This document shows, piece after piece, positions 16,820 to 31,800 of a DNA stretch of 64,000 nucleotides. Origin of the DNA: Glandiceps talaboti (Eukaryota; Hemichordata; Enteropneusta; Spengelidae); assembly GCF_964340395.1 (NCBI RefSeq), contig NC_135569.1, positions 2,025,400 to 2,089,399 on the forward strand. Direction: 5' to 3'. The notes under the pieces were generated by a model that saw nothing but the letters and a program-made list of their open reading frames with translations, was not told where the DNA came from and did not search any database. Both the position numbers and the translations under genes were made by a program. The first letter of the stretch is position 1, and every line of letters begins with the position of its first letter.

Positions 16820-19800
16820 ATGCCACATGTAAAGATAGAAGAACTTGGTTTGAGTACCATATTTAGCAATCAGAATGGTATGAAGTTAGAGTTTAATAAT
16901 GTAAGTGTCAAGATCAAAGACAAGTTTATCTTGAACAAAGTCAGCGGTATAGCGAAACCTGGACAAGTGGTTGCCTTGATGGGCCCAAGTGGTAAGCATT
17001 TTTTAAGTTTATTTGTATTAGCATTGTTGTTGCTAAGGGTGGTAGGTACCCTGGTAAGGCCAAACAAAAACAATTGTGTAGTTCCGATTACGCTCAATTT
17101 TAGAATAGGTGGGAGGTAGATAGAATTTTTATTTCATTTTCTGTCTAGTTCAGGTAGTTATGTTTTCCGTTGTTTTCCATATAGTCTCTGTGTTATTGGT
17201 TTTATCTCATCAGATGTACAGCTATTACAGATTGGGAAAACAGTTTTATTTGTCTTTTTAAGTTGATGTCAGTTTCTGCATCTACTATTTCTTGTGAGAC
17301 TTCACAATTTTCAAGATTTATTATTTTTTCTTGAATGCATAAAAAAAGTTTAGGGTCGGCAATGAAAAACTAGGTGGGGTCGGGTAACCGGAACCAAACA
17401 ATTTTTATAGGCCTAAGGTGACCCCATTTTTTAAAAATATTTCTCATTACTTTTTCATGGCAACTATGGGACGGTCGGTCGATTAAAAAAAAAGTAAAAA
17501 AAATAACAAAATCTTCTTCATGTTTCTTTGCCTCTCTGTTTCCTCCTCTCTATCTTCTTTTTATTGGATTCCTGGTAACAAGCCCTTTCCTAGACTCTAA
17601 GATACGTCGTGACGTTTCGCCCTCTTAGGGGTTGGCCAATGTTTGAGGGCGCCTCATCACGGCGTACCTTACAGACTAGCCCTTTCCCAGCTTCTCTACA
17701 CAATTGCCATGTTCTCAGCCCCCTACTTGAATAACTTCTATGAAGACGATGATAAGACGTAAAAAAAATAATTGTTTGGTCCCGGTTACTCGACCCCACC
17801 TAGCTTTTCACTGCCGACCCTAAACTTTTTTTTACACATTCGAGAAAAAAAATAACAAAATTGCAAATTGTGAAGTTTCATGAAAAATAGTGGATGTGGA
17901 AACTGCCATCAACTTTAAAAGACACTCAAAAACTGTTTTTCTAATCTGTAATGGCTGTACAGCTGATAGAAAGAAATTAACAACACAGAGACAATTTGGA
18001 AAACAATGGAAAACCTGAACTAGGCACTCAAACAGAATAAAAAATACATAATGAAATAAAATAACAAATCTACCAACCCCACTTATTCTAAAATCGAGTG
18101 TAACCATACCGGAACCACACAATTTTTTTTATTACGCCTAACCATGGTTGCCATGGAAAAGTGATGAGAAACATAAAAAAATTGGGTTACCCTTATGGAA
18201 ACAATGAGATTAAGTCTGCCTATACCCATAGACCCTCCACCCTGGAGGGAGGGTCTATGGCCTACCTAACCATCAGAGGTCTCTGTGTGGACTACTCATA
18301 GAAAGCTGCCTACCTAACCATCAGAGGTCTCTGTGTGGGCTACTCATAGAAAGCTGCCTACCTAACCATTCAGAGGTCTCTGTGTGGGCTACTCATAGAA
18401 AGCTGTCTACCTAACCATCAGAGGTCTCTGTGTGGGCTACTCATAGAAAGCTGTCTACCTAACCATCAGAGGTCTCTGTGTGGGCTACTCATAGAAAGCT
18501 GCCTACCTAACCATCAGAGGTCTCTGTGTGGGCTACTCATAGAAAGCTGCCTACCTAACCATTCAGAGGTCTCTGTGTGGGCTACTCATAGAAAGCTGCC
18601 TACCTAACCATTCAGAGGTCTCTGTGTGGGCTACTCATAGAAAGCTGTCTACCTAACCATCAGAGGTCTCTGTGTGGGCTACTCATAGAAACACATGTGA
18701 AGTACACTAACAATCTATCAAAATATCTCACTGTCATGTTCACTTTCACACTCCATCAATCTAAAAAGTAAACCTCCTATAGGTAGGTTGATAATTAGGA
18801 ACTGTACAATACATTCTGATTGTGTACCATAGCAAGTTTAGAATGTACGTGATGTCTGCATTCAAGCATACCGATGACCTAGATTATGGGATGAAATGTC
18901 ACAAAATATCTACTGCCCCTTTAGTCAATGTTAGAATGTACTTTGGATGTGAAGACCTAGATATGAGGGTAAGGTCACAAAATATATAGAGCCCCTTAAG
19001 TCAGGGTTAGAATGTACTTCGAATGTCTGCATTGATGTCAAGTGAAGACCTAGATATGGGGTCAAAGGTCACAATAGAGCCTCTTAGTCAAGGTCAGAGA
19101 ATGTATTTGTTGTTTGTGTCAAACTGACAATGTATGTAGGGGAGTTCAACAATCTGATTAAAATCTGGTGTGGTGAAAGCAGCTAAATGCAAAAAACAAA
19201 TGACACAAAACGAGGTAAATAAGCATTTAATCAGATTTTAATCAGATTGGGGAGTTCATTATTTTGTTACCATTTCATCGCTGTACTTGGTTCCCTGATA
19301 CTGATAATGGTGACACTTTCAAATAAAAAAAATTGTATCTTGACATTTATATTCAAATTTTCATAGACAACAACCAGGGAAGAGTTACAGTAATTGAAAT
19401 ATGTTGTTTTGGAAATTTTATTTCACATCTTGAAAAAACGGGGTCTATATGTATAACTGTCTTTACCCTTTACCCCTCCCTCTCCCCCTCCCCCCTCCCT
19501 CTCCCCCTCCCCCCTCCCTCTCCCCCTCCCTCTCCCCCTCCCCCATCCCCATCCTAATTTAGCTTATGCCTCTTTCAATCAAATTTTGTCTTAACTTCAA
19601 AAATTACCCCTCCCCCTCAAAAAAATACACATGTACAACTCAGATTGACCTTTGTGTCTCCCCTCCCCTCATATTTACTTTATATCATTGCCTTTTTAAA
19701 CTTAACTATTTTTTTTGTAATGAGTATGTTGTCATAACTTCGAAAACACCCTCCCCTCTCCCCATATTTACTTTACATTATTGCCTTTTTAAACTTAACT

Positions 19801-22800
19801 ATTGTTTTTGTAATGAGTATGTTGTCATAATTTTGAAAACACCCCCCACCCCCACCCCATATTTACTTTATATTATTGCCTCATTAAACTTAGCTGTTTT
19901 TTTTTGTAATGAGTATTTTGTCATAACTTCAAAAACACCCTCCACCCTCCCCCCCACCTCCATGTAAATATACACATAACTGAGTTTATGTACCTTTATG
20001 TCTCCTTAATAATCTGTATATTGTTCATGCTGACTATATTCAGTGAAAACTTTTTATTTTAAAATTGACAGGTTCAGGAAAGACAACATTGCTAAATGTT
20101 TTAGGTGGACGTCACACAGACTTGGTCAATGGGTCTATTCTTCTTGATGGAGAGGTATTGAATAAAAGACTCAGAAGAAAAATATGTTATGTTCTACAAG
20201 AAGATATATTCTTTGAAAATCTGACATTACGAGAACAATTAGTGGTAAGTGGTAAGGTTAAAGCTCACTAGCATATCACATTTATCCACTGTGGACGTTA
20301 AAAGTATTCTGAACAACTGTACAAAATAATTTCAGTTTGTTTTTTTATAATTTACAGAAATTGCTCAAATAGCCAACTTAATTGGAGTCATGATTATTGA
20401 ATAGTTAGAGTTGCCAGCTTTGAATCTGCAGGTTGCAGGTTGCAGTTCAACCCTGTCACTGCCATTTGTTTCTGAATGGTATCAAGTCCTTGAGCAAGAT
20501 CTGAACCATGACTGTGCACCAATCAACTCAACTGTATAATTGGGGACCTGGTAGGATAGTAATTGCAATTCCACAAAAAGCAACATCTACTTGTATTTTG
20601 TGTGTATGACATAGATCTCTTGTCTTTACTGTCTCTATTCAGTATACAGCAAGATTAAAGCTACCCAGTGCAGCACCATATGCAGTCAAACTACAGAAAG
20701 TTGACGAGATTGTGGAGTTGTTAGATATCAAGAATTGCCTTGATACAAGTAAGATATATACTTATCTCAGTGAACTCTAGATGAGATGAGGTGAGGTGAG
20801 GTGAGATGAGGTGATGTGAGGTGAGGTGAGGTGAGGTAAGATGAGGTGAGGTGAGATGAGATAATAGCTATATTACAACCATATAGAAAATTAATTGACA
20901 ATTCTATTTTGTCACATAAGTGTAATAAAGACATTAAACTTTTAGAGAACACTACAATTAAATAGATATTATTTCCCAACATTTTTCTTTGTTCAGCCAA
21001 GAAAAATGCAAGTAACCTAAGTGGTCTTGTCTCTACGAGTCCAAAGAAGAGTAGTGACAAAACCCTTAGGTCACAATTAGTATTTTCCAGTTGAAGAGAA
21101 ATATTGGGAAACAATACTAAGCTAGCACAGTTTTCGGTGGCCATATTGGATTCTAAAATCACTCAATTTTTAGCTAGCACAGTATTTGGTGGCCATATTG
21201 GATTCTAAAATCACTCAATTTTTAGCTAGCACAGTATTTGGTGGCCATATTGGATTCTAAAATCACTCAATTTTTAGCTAGCACAGTATTTGGTGGCCAT
21301 ATTGGATTCTAAAATCACTCAATTTTTAGCTAGCACAGTATTCGGTGGCCATATTGGATTCTAAAATCACTCAATTTTGATGTCATTTTGACCTCTTTTT
21401 CAGATTTGATTTTTTTTCTTGATTTTAACTGACAACATGTTTGACTTATGCATGTTATAATTGTTAATATACATAGGGATTGGTAGTTTGGAAGCCAAAG
21501 GTTTATCTGGTGGTGAAAAGAAGAGAGCTAATATTGGATGTGAATTAATGACAGATCCAGCTCTACTCTTACTTGATGTAAGTTATCAAAATCAAAGTTG
21601 AATAGAAATTGATATTTACAACAATCTACTGTCAGGTGATGCCATTAGGAGGTCACCTGACCAAATGGCATAATATCACCAACTGAACTGTACAAGACTT
21701 CGTTTTTGACTGTAAATTAGTAAGGGATCCTGCTGTGTGTTTGATGTCTATTGTATTGTTACTTTTTACAGTGAAGAGTTGAAATGTGTCTATGTTCGTG
21801 TAAAAAACTACTGTCTATGTTCATGTAAAAAACTACTGTGTCTATGTTCATGTAAAAAACTACTGTGTCTATGTTCATGTAAAAAACTACTGTGTCTATG
21901 TTCATGTAAAAAACTACTGTCTATGTTCATGTAAAAAACTACTGTCTATGTTCATGTAAAAAACTACTGTCTATGTTCATGTAAAAAACTACTGTGTCTA
22001 TGTTCATGTAAAAAACATGTTCAATTACTGAAATGTCAAAGCATTTTTATTTTCTCTGTTATATTCAAAAGGTATGTTCTCCTTTCTTTCAGGAACCTAC
22101 TTCAGGACTAGATTCATTTACAGCACATAAACTGATGTGCCTCCTCAAAGATTTTGTGAAGAAATCACAGAAGACACTTCTAGTGTCTGTACACCAGCCT
22201 TCTAGTCAAATGTTTTACATGTTTGATAGCTTACTACTACTTCATGAAGGAGAGGTGAGTGTGTTGACTCATGATGGTTGAATCTGATAAAAATCCAAGT
22301 TTTACTGGTCACATATTTGTTCACCTTTGGTTTTTTTAGCTCCGCTGTCAGCGAAAGCTGAAAGCGTAGCTTTAGGTATAGGTGGGTATTGAGGTATAGA
22401 GAGTAGAGTGAATCATAGGTGTCCGTCAAACTTTTATATTTTTACTATCTACTCCGGAAGTGACAGTCGGAATTCTTCGATATTTGGTGTGCATGTTCCC
22501 TGGGGGGAGGCTATTCAGATTTGTTCATGCCAAGTTGATCTGTGCCATTTTCAATTTTTTATGATTTTTTTTCATAAAATGTCATTTTCATCAACTCCTT
22601 GAAAACCTCTTATTAGATTGCTTTGATATCTGGCGTGTTGATGCGCAGGGGGTAGCTTACTCAGATTTGTTAATTTCAAGTCAGCACATCCTCATTTTTA
22701 TTTTTTATGATTTTTTTTTTGTAATTTGAAAAAAAAATGAATATGTTAATGAGCATAATGACCGACGCCATATTGGAAATCAGTCGACGAGACTTTAAGT

Positions 22801-25800
22801 AAACTGCCACTTTTCAAAAGACACTATTGACGTCAAACAAGCAATGTAATATGTGCTATAGTCATAATTCTACGCATTGGGCGCCCAAATGACAAGCGTT
22901 TGTTCGAAACAGGGTTGTAAACTTCAAATCCAATTCTGCACCTTTCTACATAATCAGCCAGTCCGCAACATCCTCATTTGCATACTCTATCCTGATTCGA
23001 CCAGAAGCTGAAGGTGACCTCATTTGACCGAGCGATTTTCCACAGCAAGTATCTTGAGTATCAACACAGGACGTTCTTGGTACTCACTAAAATCACACTT
23101 CAGACCCACTATAAAAGTGTGATGTTTTCAGATAACATGTAACTTGTGGTTAATTCTATATTGTCGTGCAATTTGGAATGACAGTGAACCAGAATTCAGA
23201 CAACTTGCGTAAGGAAGGGCATGCCAGGCATGCGGTTGAAGTTATGGCCGACAGTTCACATGTAAAGTTAAACGACATGAACGTGTCTTGCCTTTCCAAA
23301 ATGCAAATATTTGGCAAGTAAAAATAATTAAAATAATTACAACTTTAATTTGGCTTCAGACTTTGCATTATGTTTTGCGTATCTTTCCCCGTTTTACATG
23401 TAAATCCGAAAAGGTTCTCTCTCATCATGTCATCAGTGTCAGTGATCATACCGCGCGGGGCTGCTTTGAGTACGAGCGAAGTGAGGCATGTTGAGGTATT
23501 TTGTTGAGAATTATAAATATTGCGAAATGTCAAGTACAAGGTTTAAATACAATGGAATGATGAAAAAAATGGCAGAGTCTGCTGACAGGCGCCGGTCACA
23601 AGAAACACTGTGAATTAAAATATCAGACGATGTATGTATTAATCGCCGACAATCCACCCGTATGCACGAGGGACTAACCCGGAAGCAAGTCGTTGTCAGC
23701 CATACGTTACAGTGGTAACATCGTCCGAGAAATCGCTGCGTTCAGAGTGTCATTATTCACAGAATTGTTGTTTTCGAGTGAAAACCCGTCTTGAATTGTA
23801 TAACTCTAACAAATGAAGACATGTCAAGTTATATTTTGAAAGTTGTATCGCTAGTTTGAGACGATTTTCTCACGTACTATAGTACTATCGAGGCTTACTT
23901 GGAAGTAGTAGGACCTTACTCCAGTTCATCGGGAAGTTTAGCCAGTCCGATAATTCTTTCTGGTTTAGTTTACAACACTTTTGATCACGCAGATTTTGTT
24001 GTTGTGATGAAAAGAAATTTAAAAAAAAGATCATTTCAACCATTTCGTTGTGTTTTCTTTGTGAAAGGTAACCGAACATGAACGAGTGTTACCACTGTAA
24101 CGTATGGCTGAGAATGACTCTCTTCCGGGTACTTGAGATTGTCGCCGTACGGAAACTAAGATGGCGATTAATACATTTCTTCCCTATATATATCTACCAC
24201 AACTAGTACAAGTTGAATGCTGTTGACTTTGTAAATTTGTTAGAAAATTGAAATTCAAATTGCCTCAAAATTATTTTATATCCCTAGTTTATTTCATTCA
24301 TCATTAAAATTTTCCAGGGTTACAGCTGTAAGACACTGGAATTATTTATAGCCAACCTCAAAATCCTCTTTTTTTCTTTTTCTTGTGTGCATTTCCCAGT
24401 CATTTTTTTCTGAGATTTTGTGCAATTTTTCATAACAGTAGATTTTTGTCATAAAATGGTGACTATGGTAGAAAAGTACAATACATTACCAACTTTTGTG
24501 TAAAATGTGTTTTATAGTGAGACATCATATGAAACCACTAACCACTTTATTGCATCGCTAAAACAAAACTGCATAGTGAAGAGCTGAAGACCTGAACAAC
24601 TTCTACATGTCACCAAAATAAAAAATTAAATTAAAAAAAAAACAGCGGAGCTATTCTGACCGATAGGTCGCTTGTTTGCTTAAATTGTCCAATGTATTAC
24701 ATGTCTACTATGTGTTAGTAAACCATAGTATGAATTGAACTTTTGTCCCAAACACAAACTTGAAAATTGTACCTGAAATTTTCCACTGCATACTTCAGTT
24801 TTTGTCAAGAGATTGACCCAGTTTTCACCTACACTAGGTAAATATTCATGAGTTACCTGTGACCTCTTCGTATAGAGACTGGACATTATACAGAGGTGAA
24901 CCAATTGTTAGCTGAAAGAATGTGTACCTTTTGTTATGATAATGTTGTCGAAAATGAAGTACACTTTCTTTTGCAATGTAGTTTATATAATGATATTCGG
25001 AATGTAAATTTTGATTTTGATGATAGTTACTCTGATTTGCCAGACAATAAAAAACTGAAGTGTGCAGTTGAAAATTTCAGGTGTAATTTTCAAGTTTGTA
25101 TTTGGAGCAAAAGTTCAATTTAATAATTTTACATGTTGACATTTAGGTCTTGGTACACATCTCATAATTTCTCATTACTGATAGCATTCAGACAAGACTG
25201 CTCTGCTCTGTTTAACCAATGAGAATGCATTTTACTAACAGTGTTAGCTGTAAGGCTGGTTTTGATTGGCTATGTATACAAACAACTATTGAATATTATT
25301 TGTAATCATGAGAATTGTTAGGTGTAGAGATGGTAACCAAGGCAACATATGAAGCAAAAACAAAAGCAAATTTATCATTGAACTGAACAACTGTCCAACC
25401 ACTCAATCAGACTGTAATCTAATGGGTGGAGTGGATAGAGTAGCTGATATTGAGATCTGTGAGTTGCCAGTTTTACCCTTGTATCTGCCATTTGTTCCCG
25501 AATGGCTAAAATCTTCTATAAGATGATTCCACCCTAGTCAATACAGCTGTATAATTAGGTACCTGGTAGGATCGAGTTTGCTGTATGAAGGATTTAAATC
25601 TGTGTGTTTATAGTGACTGTAATGGAGCATATTGTCCCCAGGGTCCAGAGTTAAAATAATGAAGGTTACTCTGTCATTATTGAGTCCATATCACAAGATA
25701 TAAAGAGTGACTTGGTCTATGTTGTTTCCCATTCTTTTGTCAAGTACAAAACATACTAAAGTTGTTTTATTAGATACATTTCCAAAAAAATTACCAAGTT

Positions 25801-28800
25801 CTCAATCAGATATCATCTTTAAGTTTAGAAATTATGAATAATGAGTAATAGAACTGATAATGATAATATGTTTTATATGTTCATGTTTATTGCTGCATAA
25901 CATAAAAATATATATAATTCGTTTCAACATTTAGAAATCATTTTTTTCAGACTGTATATTTTGGTGAAGCACCAAAGGTTGTTGATTATTTTAGCAGTGT
26001 AGGATTCCCATGTGATAAACAATACAACCCAGCTGATTTTATATGTAAGTATCCCTGAATTACTTGATAGTTATTGATATGTACGTTATATGTAAGTATC
26101 TGAATAACTTGATAGCTATTCATATGTACATTATATTCAAAGTTCTGCGATAGTATTCCACCAGATGTTAAATCAGAAATATTCCTGAACTTCACACGAA
26201 GGGAAAAGTAGGCACTCCAAGCCAATACTGTATTGGCATTCCCTACACTGTAAAGTGCACTGAGAAATATGAAGTGTGTTTGGACAGTCTCTCAATCAAT
26301 GACTCAAGCATAAGTGATATTTTTGAGTTTACAATGCTTGCATCCCAATCCTTAAGAATATAGGCAATCACAAGGCCGAAAAAAAATGTTTCTTTCCAGT
26401 TACCTGACCCCATCTAGCTTTTCACACTGATCCTAAAGATTTTTTGACATTTTCAAGAAAAAAAATGATAAAATTGCAAAACCTGTGAAATCTAGCTAGA
26501 AATAGTGGATGCTGAAACTGATATCAACTTAAAAAGACAAAATAAAAATGTTCTTCCAATATTTAATGGCTGTACATCTGATGGGAAGAAACCAATAACA
26601 CTTAGACAATATGGAAAACAACAACAAAACATACCTACCACTCACATATGAAAAAAAAAAATTGAACAATCTACCCACCCCACCTTTTGTAAAATTGAGC
26701 GTAATCACAACCACACATTTTTTTTGTAAGGCCTAATTCTTGAGGGAAGTTATGTCTTTAAATATTATATTATATAAAAATATAGTCTGCATTATTGAAC
26801 CGTCATCACTGTGTATGAAAAATTATTAAAACAAATCCCTTCTTGCCATACAGTGGAGAAAGTACGAAGTACAGAGGAGGAGGTGAAAACCATTATGGAC
26901 AACAGCAGAAATGCATCATGGGAAGCATTAAAACATATGACTGTGGTGGAAAATTCCGACACAGGGTATAATGGAGTAGCACATATGGGATCAGAGCTAA
27001 CGACTGTAAATACGGAGGAAGGACCTAAATGGCAAACAACCTACATGGAACAATTTGTTATTTTAACAAGCAGGAGTTTTAAAGAATCCAGAAAAAAACT
27101 TATTTCTGGTGTGGCTGTAGCGGAAACACTTTGTTACTGTCTCATTATGTCAATGCTATGGTTCCAAATGGGACACACAGAAGATATGATTAATGAGAGA
27201 GCAGGAGCAGTAAGTGTAAATTTACCTAATAGTTTACATTAAAGTCATAATAACTTGTGCAGTGGCCACAAAGCGGCAGCTAGTATGACTAGTATGCATG
27301 CGCGTCCTATATACTATGCAATTTTTTTGGGGTGGTTTTACCCAAGGATGCATTGCAGTGCAATGACTACACATGCGTGTTCTATATACTATGCGCATTC
27401 TCCAAACAGAGGGTGCCATCTGCAATATCATCGTGAGGCAGCCGGTCACAAATGCATCTACTCTGCGCGAGCTTATGGGCTTTGCCTAGTTATGATATTA
27501 CTCTCAATATATTTATGCTGCTGTACAATCAACAATAATCATTGACACGTCATCCGGTGTATCTTAAAATTTGTTGAGCCATACTGAATTAATTCCTCAT
27601 TCTGACAAAATAAAAACAAATGATGCCCTCTATGGCAGGATTAGGAAAAATCAGACTATCACTGATTGTAAGATGTCAACCCTACAAATGTGTATCTGAG
27701 TGAAAATTATCACTTATTGAGAATTTGGAATCTTTAATAAAACAAATGTTTCAGTTTCCTTCGGACTTAGTTTGCCATTGCTGTATCAACCACATAGACA
27801 CCACTCTTAGTTTGCCATTGCTGTATCAACCACACATTTTATCTTCGTTCTTTGCAGATATTTTTTGCTCTCTGTATATGGTCGTTTGTTTCCATGTTCC
27901 TGGCCTTACAGTTTTGTAAGTATTTACTTCAAATTGCAATCTTTTGAAAATCAATTTTTCGTTGCTTTTAATAAATGATTTCTAAGTATTTTCTAACATT
28001 TCTCACCTTGTTATCATGTCATGGCTTTCTCAGTAATCATCTCTGTTTGTACAAGTCATTACTCCAGGAGTCCCTTCAAATTTGCACTCATCTTGTTCCG
28101 CCCTCATATCTATGCCCGAGGTCTAGCAGCTAGACTTTATAGTACATTACATTATGTGACATTACATAGCATGGCATTACATTGCTTTACATTACATACA
28201 TGACATGACATTACATTGCATCACATTATAGTACACAGCATTACATTACATTATGTTATGTTACGTTACGTTACGTTATGTTACATTACGTTACATTACA
28301 TTACGTTACATTACATTACATTAGCCCACAAAGTTTTGCCATGACGATGAAAGTAATCTCATCATATAGATAAACATTTCATTCATTCTTAGTTCCAGGA
28401 GAACGAGTAGTAATCAACAAAGAACGGTTATCAGGACTATATCGTTTATCAGCGTACTTTCTCGCTAAACAAACAAGTGAAATACCATACATACTGTTTC
28501 TACCATTGATTGGTTTTACACCGATATATTGGATAACAGGAATGAACTACTGGCCTCCAGGTTTTTTTATATCCTTAACTGTTCTCATGTTAGGTGCCAT
28601 GCTCGGTCAGGTACGTAAGACATTTTAATACCTCACCTTAAAGTGGCCATATGGATGTATTTATTTTGGATTTTTAATTTATAAAACAATTTTATCATGG
28701 TTTCCGACTGGAAAAATCAATATGAGATAACATAGACAATGTCAGTGTTTGTAACTCAGTACATTGCAAAAAACTACAAAATGTGTAAAAAGTTTATTGT

Positions 28801-31800
28801 ACGTACAATAACAAACAATTTACACATTTATCACTTTTTTGCAATGTATTGAGTTGCATCATGGGACTTAGTTGACATGCAGATGTATTAGATGAACAGC
28901 CATGAATTCATGAATATTTATTGTTCACCTAATATACAGCTGCATGTCTGCTAAGTACCATGATGCAACAGTGGACTAAAGTAAAATAGAGTTTCAATTT
29001 GTTGTTTATTGCCAATCACATGAAAATCATGAAATGACTCTCCCGAACCCAAAGTTTATTGAAATGCATTTATTTTCTACAGTAGCATTGCCATTTAAGT
29101 ATATAACAAAACAGAACATGTACATGTTATTCCTATAGGCCTCTAGCCTTCCTTGTCTATGTTTGTAGTAAGACTCAGGTCTGTGCTCAGAAAGTTGTTA
29201 GACAAGAAGCCAAGGATGACAAGGTGCACAGTCTGGCAAGACCTCGACAGCACCATCGCACTGTGCAACCTGTGGTAGTCTAGTTCCTATACAGTATCGC
29301 TACGACTCACAGTCTAGTCAAGGCCATGACGAAAGGTGTAAATTATGGTTCAACCCCATAGTGAGCGAAGCACGAAACTGCGCATGTCACTAGTAATAAA
29401 GGGCTGTCATCACCACTCATTAAATATTCATTTGGTACAACTGTTTTGACGATGTCCAACCAGGACTCCATTGCCAGTCCTTTAAACTAAATCACATGGG
29501 GATGCAACAACATAATCATGTTTATATGAATGCTGTAGGAGGGAGCACAGGAATGTGTGCTGATTAAGGGACTTTGACTAGATATAGGGTTAGAAACCAC
29601 AGTTGGTATCCAGACTAAACCTGTGGCCATTCTTAAAGTTATCAGAATTGCTTGTGGGTCTGTCTGGTAAGACCTCGACAGCACCATGGCGCTGTGCAAC
29701 CTGTTGCCATTTTCAAAGTTATCAGAATTGCTTTAGGGTCTGTCTGGCAAGACCTCGACAACACCATTGCACTCTGCAACCTGTGGCCATTTTCAAAGTT
29801 ATCAGAATTGCTTGAGGGTCGGGTCCGTCTGGCAAAACCTTGACAGCACCATGGCGCTGTGCAACCTGTTGCCATTTTTAAAGTTATCAGAATTGCTTGA
29901 GGGTCTGGTCTGTCTGGCAAGACCTTGACAGCACCATTGTGCTCTGCAACCTGTGGCCATTTTCAAAGTTATCAGAATTGCTTGAGGCGAGACCAATGGG
30001 CTTCAAGTGAGTGAGATTTGTTATTAGTGCATTCGTAATTGAAATGTGATTATTTTTATCTCCACAGTCTATTGGAATGTTGTTTGGACTACTTTTTGAT
30101 GATTTAGGCAATGGTATGGTGTTTCTTGGTATGCTATGCATGTACAGTCTAGTGGCTGCTGGGTTTTATATCAAGGCATTTCCATTTTGGTTGCAATGGA
30201 CAAAGTATTTATCATTTTTGTACTACGTGTACCAAACCATGATGACTGTTGAATTCACCAATAATAAACCATTTATGTAAGTATGCAAATAAGCATTAAT
30301 GAATGGCATATATTAGCATAAAAAGGAATAAATTAGCATAATTACTTGTAAATCCGCATAAATCAAGGCATAAATTGGCTTAATAAATATATAAATTAGC
30401 ATAATTAATAATTATGTAAATTAGCATAAATCAATGACATGGATTAGCATAAAAAGGTATAAATTAGCATAATTAATATGCAAATCCACACAACTCAAGG
30501 GCATAAAATTAGCATAATCAATGTATACATTAGCATAATTAATATGCCATATTCCAGGGGTATGTTTAGGTGACAAAACATTTGTCATTGTGTGGCCAGG
30601 GTGACCTGGCTCTATCTTGAATAATATTACTCATGTTGCGTGCAGAAAAAAAAAATGTCAACACATTCAGATAGAAAGCTATCATGTTTTTCGTAGATTA
30701 AGCAATTATCAGAGAGAAGTTAATTTGCATAACTATGACATACTGTCTCAGAAGTGAGGATACAATATCTAAAAAAAATAGGGAACTTGCAAACCCGCCA
30801 TATTGAATGTTGCATCATGGGAAATGTGATAATCAATACTAATCAAGTAGTATTGTAAACAATAATGTTACATTGTTTTTAACCACAAATGATCAATTCA
30901 TAATCACCCTGACAATTGTGGGAGGTATATTTTATCAGCAGCTCCAGATTAGGTGTTACGATAATCTTAGAAAATCCCACAGTCCTTTGCGTCTGAGCAT
31001 GCTCAGTCTGGATTGCAAGTTCCCTATTATGCTGTTTACTTCTTTACTACTCTTACACTGCCCCCAGTAATCTTTTACAGTGACCTAACCACAAGTGTAA
31101 TGTACACCATCTTAGTTTGCCAATAGCTAGTCCATCTGCTAGACCTCGGATGTTTTTCCGATACAATGCGACACACGACAGAACATCGCTATCGAGGATG
31201 GAACATCCAAGGTCTAGCAAATGTCATCAGGATATAAATAACTGCCAATCAGAGAACCGCATTAGCGACAAGCACAAATAGAGGGCAATAGCTAATTTTT
31301 CATGCATATTCATCTTAAGGAGGGGCTTGTAAAAATAACCACCAATGCGTTAACTGAAATGTGTGAATGACAACGTCTACACACTCGTCAAACTCACAAT
31401 TACCATAAACCGATAAGACATAGTAATGACATAAGTGTGTTTGTCAACACCTGCATGCAGAGATTGAATATATTAAAGTATATATATGCATATATGGCCC
31501 AACCCACCGCTTATCGTAATCTCTATGGAATGTCCGGTCTGAAAATGACATTTGCTAGACTGTTCGGGCAAGCCCTCACTGCGAACTTTGTTCGCTTATA
31601 GTATCGAAAGAAAGCCTGAACGTCTAGCAGCAAGACTAGCCAATAGCTTGTTTTTCATTGTATGTTAATTTTAATTTTAATTTTTTTTTCAGATGTAATA
31701 TGGAATGGTCGAATTATGAAGAGTGTGCAGCCTACAATGGAACCAATGTGGTAGAAATTGCACCAGAATCAATATTAGACTTTTACAATATTGAACTACC

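Noticed and set aside
24896-25123. cellular zinc-finger protein exon (CTFC...C)
   Set aside because: The Cys pattern with ENEVHFLL is that of a non-LTR retrotransposon tail, and the copy is a short fragment within repeats.
28021-28203. 60-codon plus-strand frame in ABCG intron 8
   Set aside because: It overlaps a TTACA pentamer repeat and a MITE end; no conserved content.
29487-30141. overlapping frames with repeated [11 protein letters not shown]-like peptides
   Set aside because: They translate the 80-95 bp tandem repeat in ABCG intron 9 on both strands, and they interrupt nothing else.
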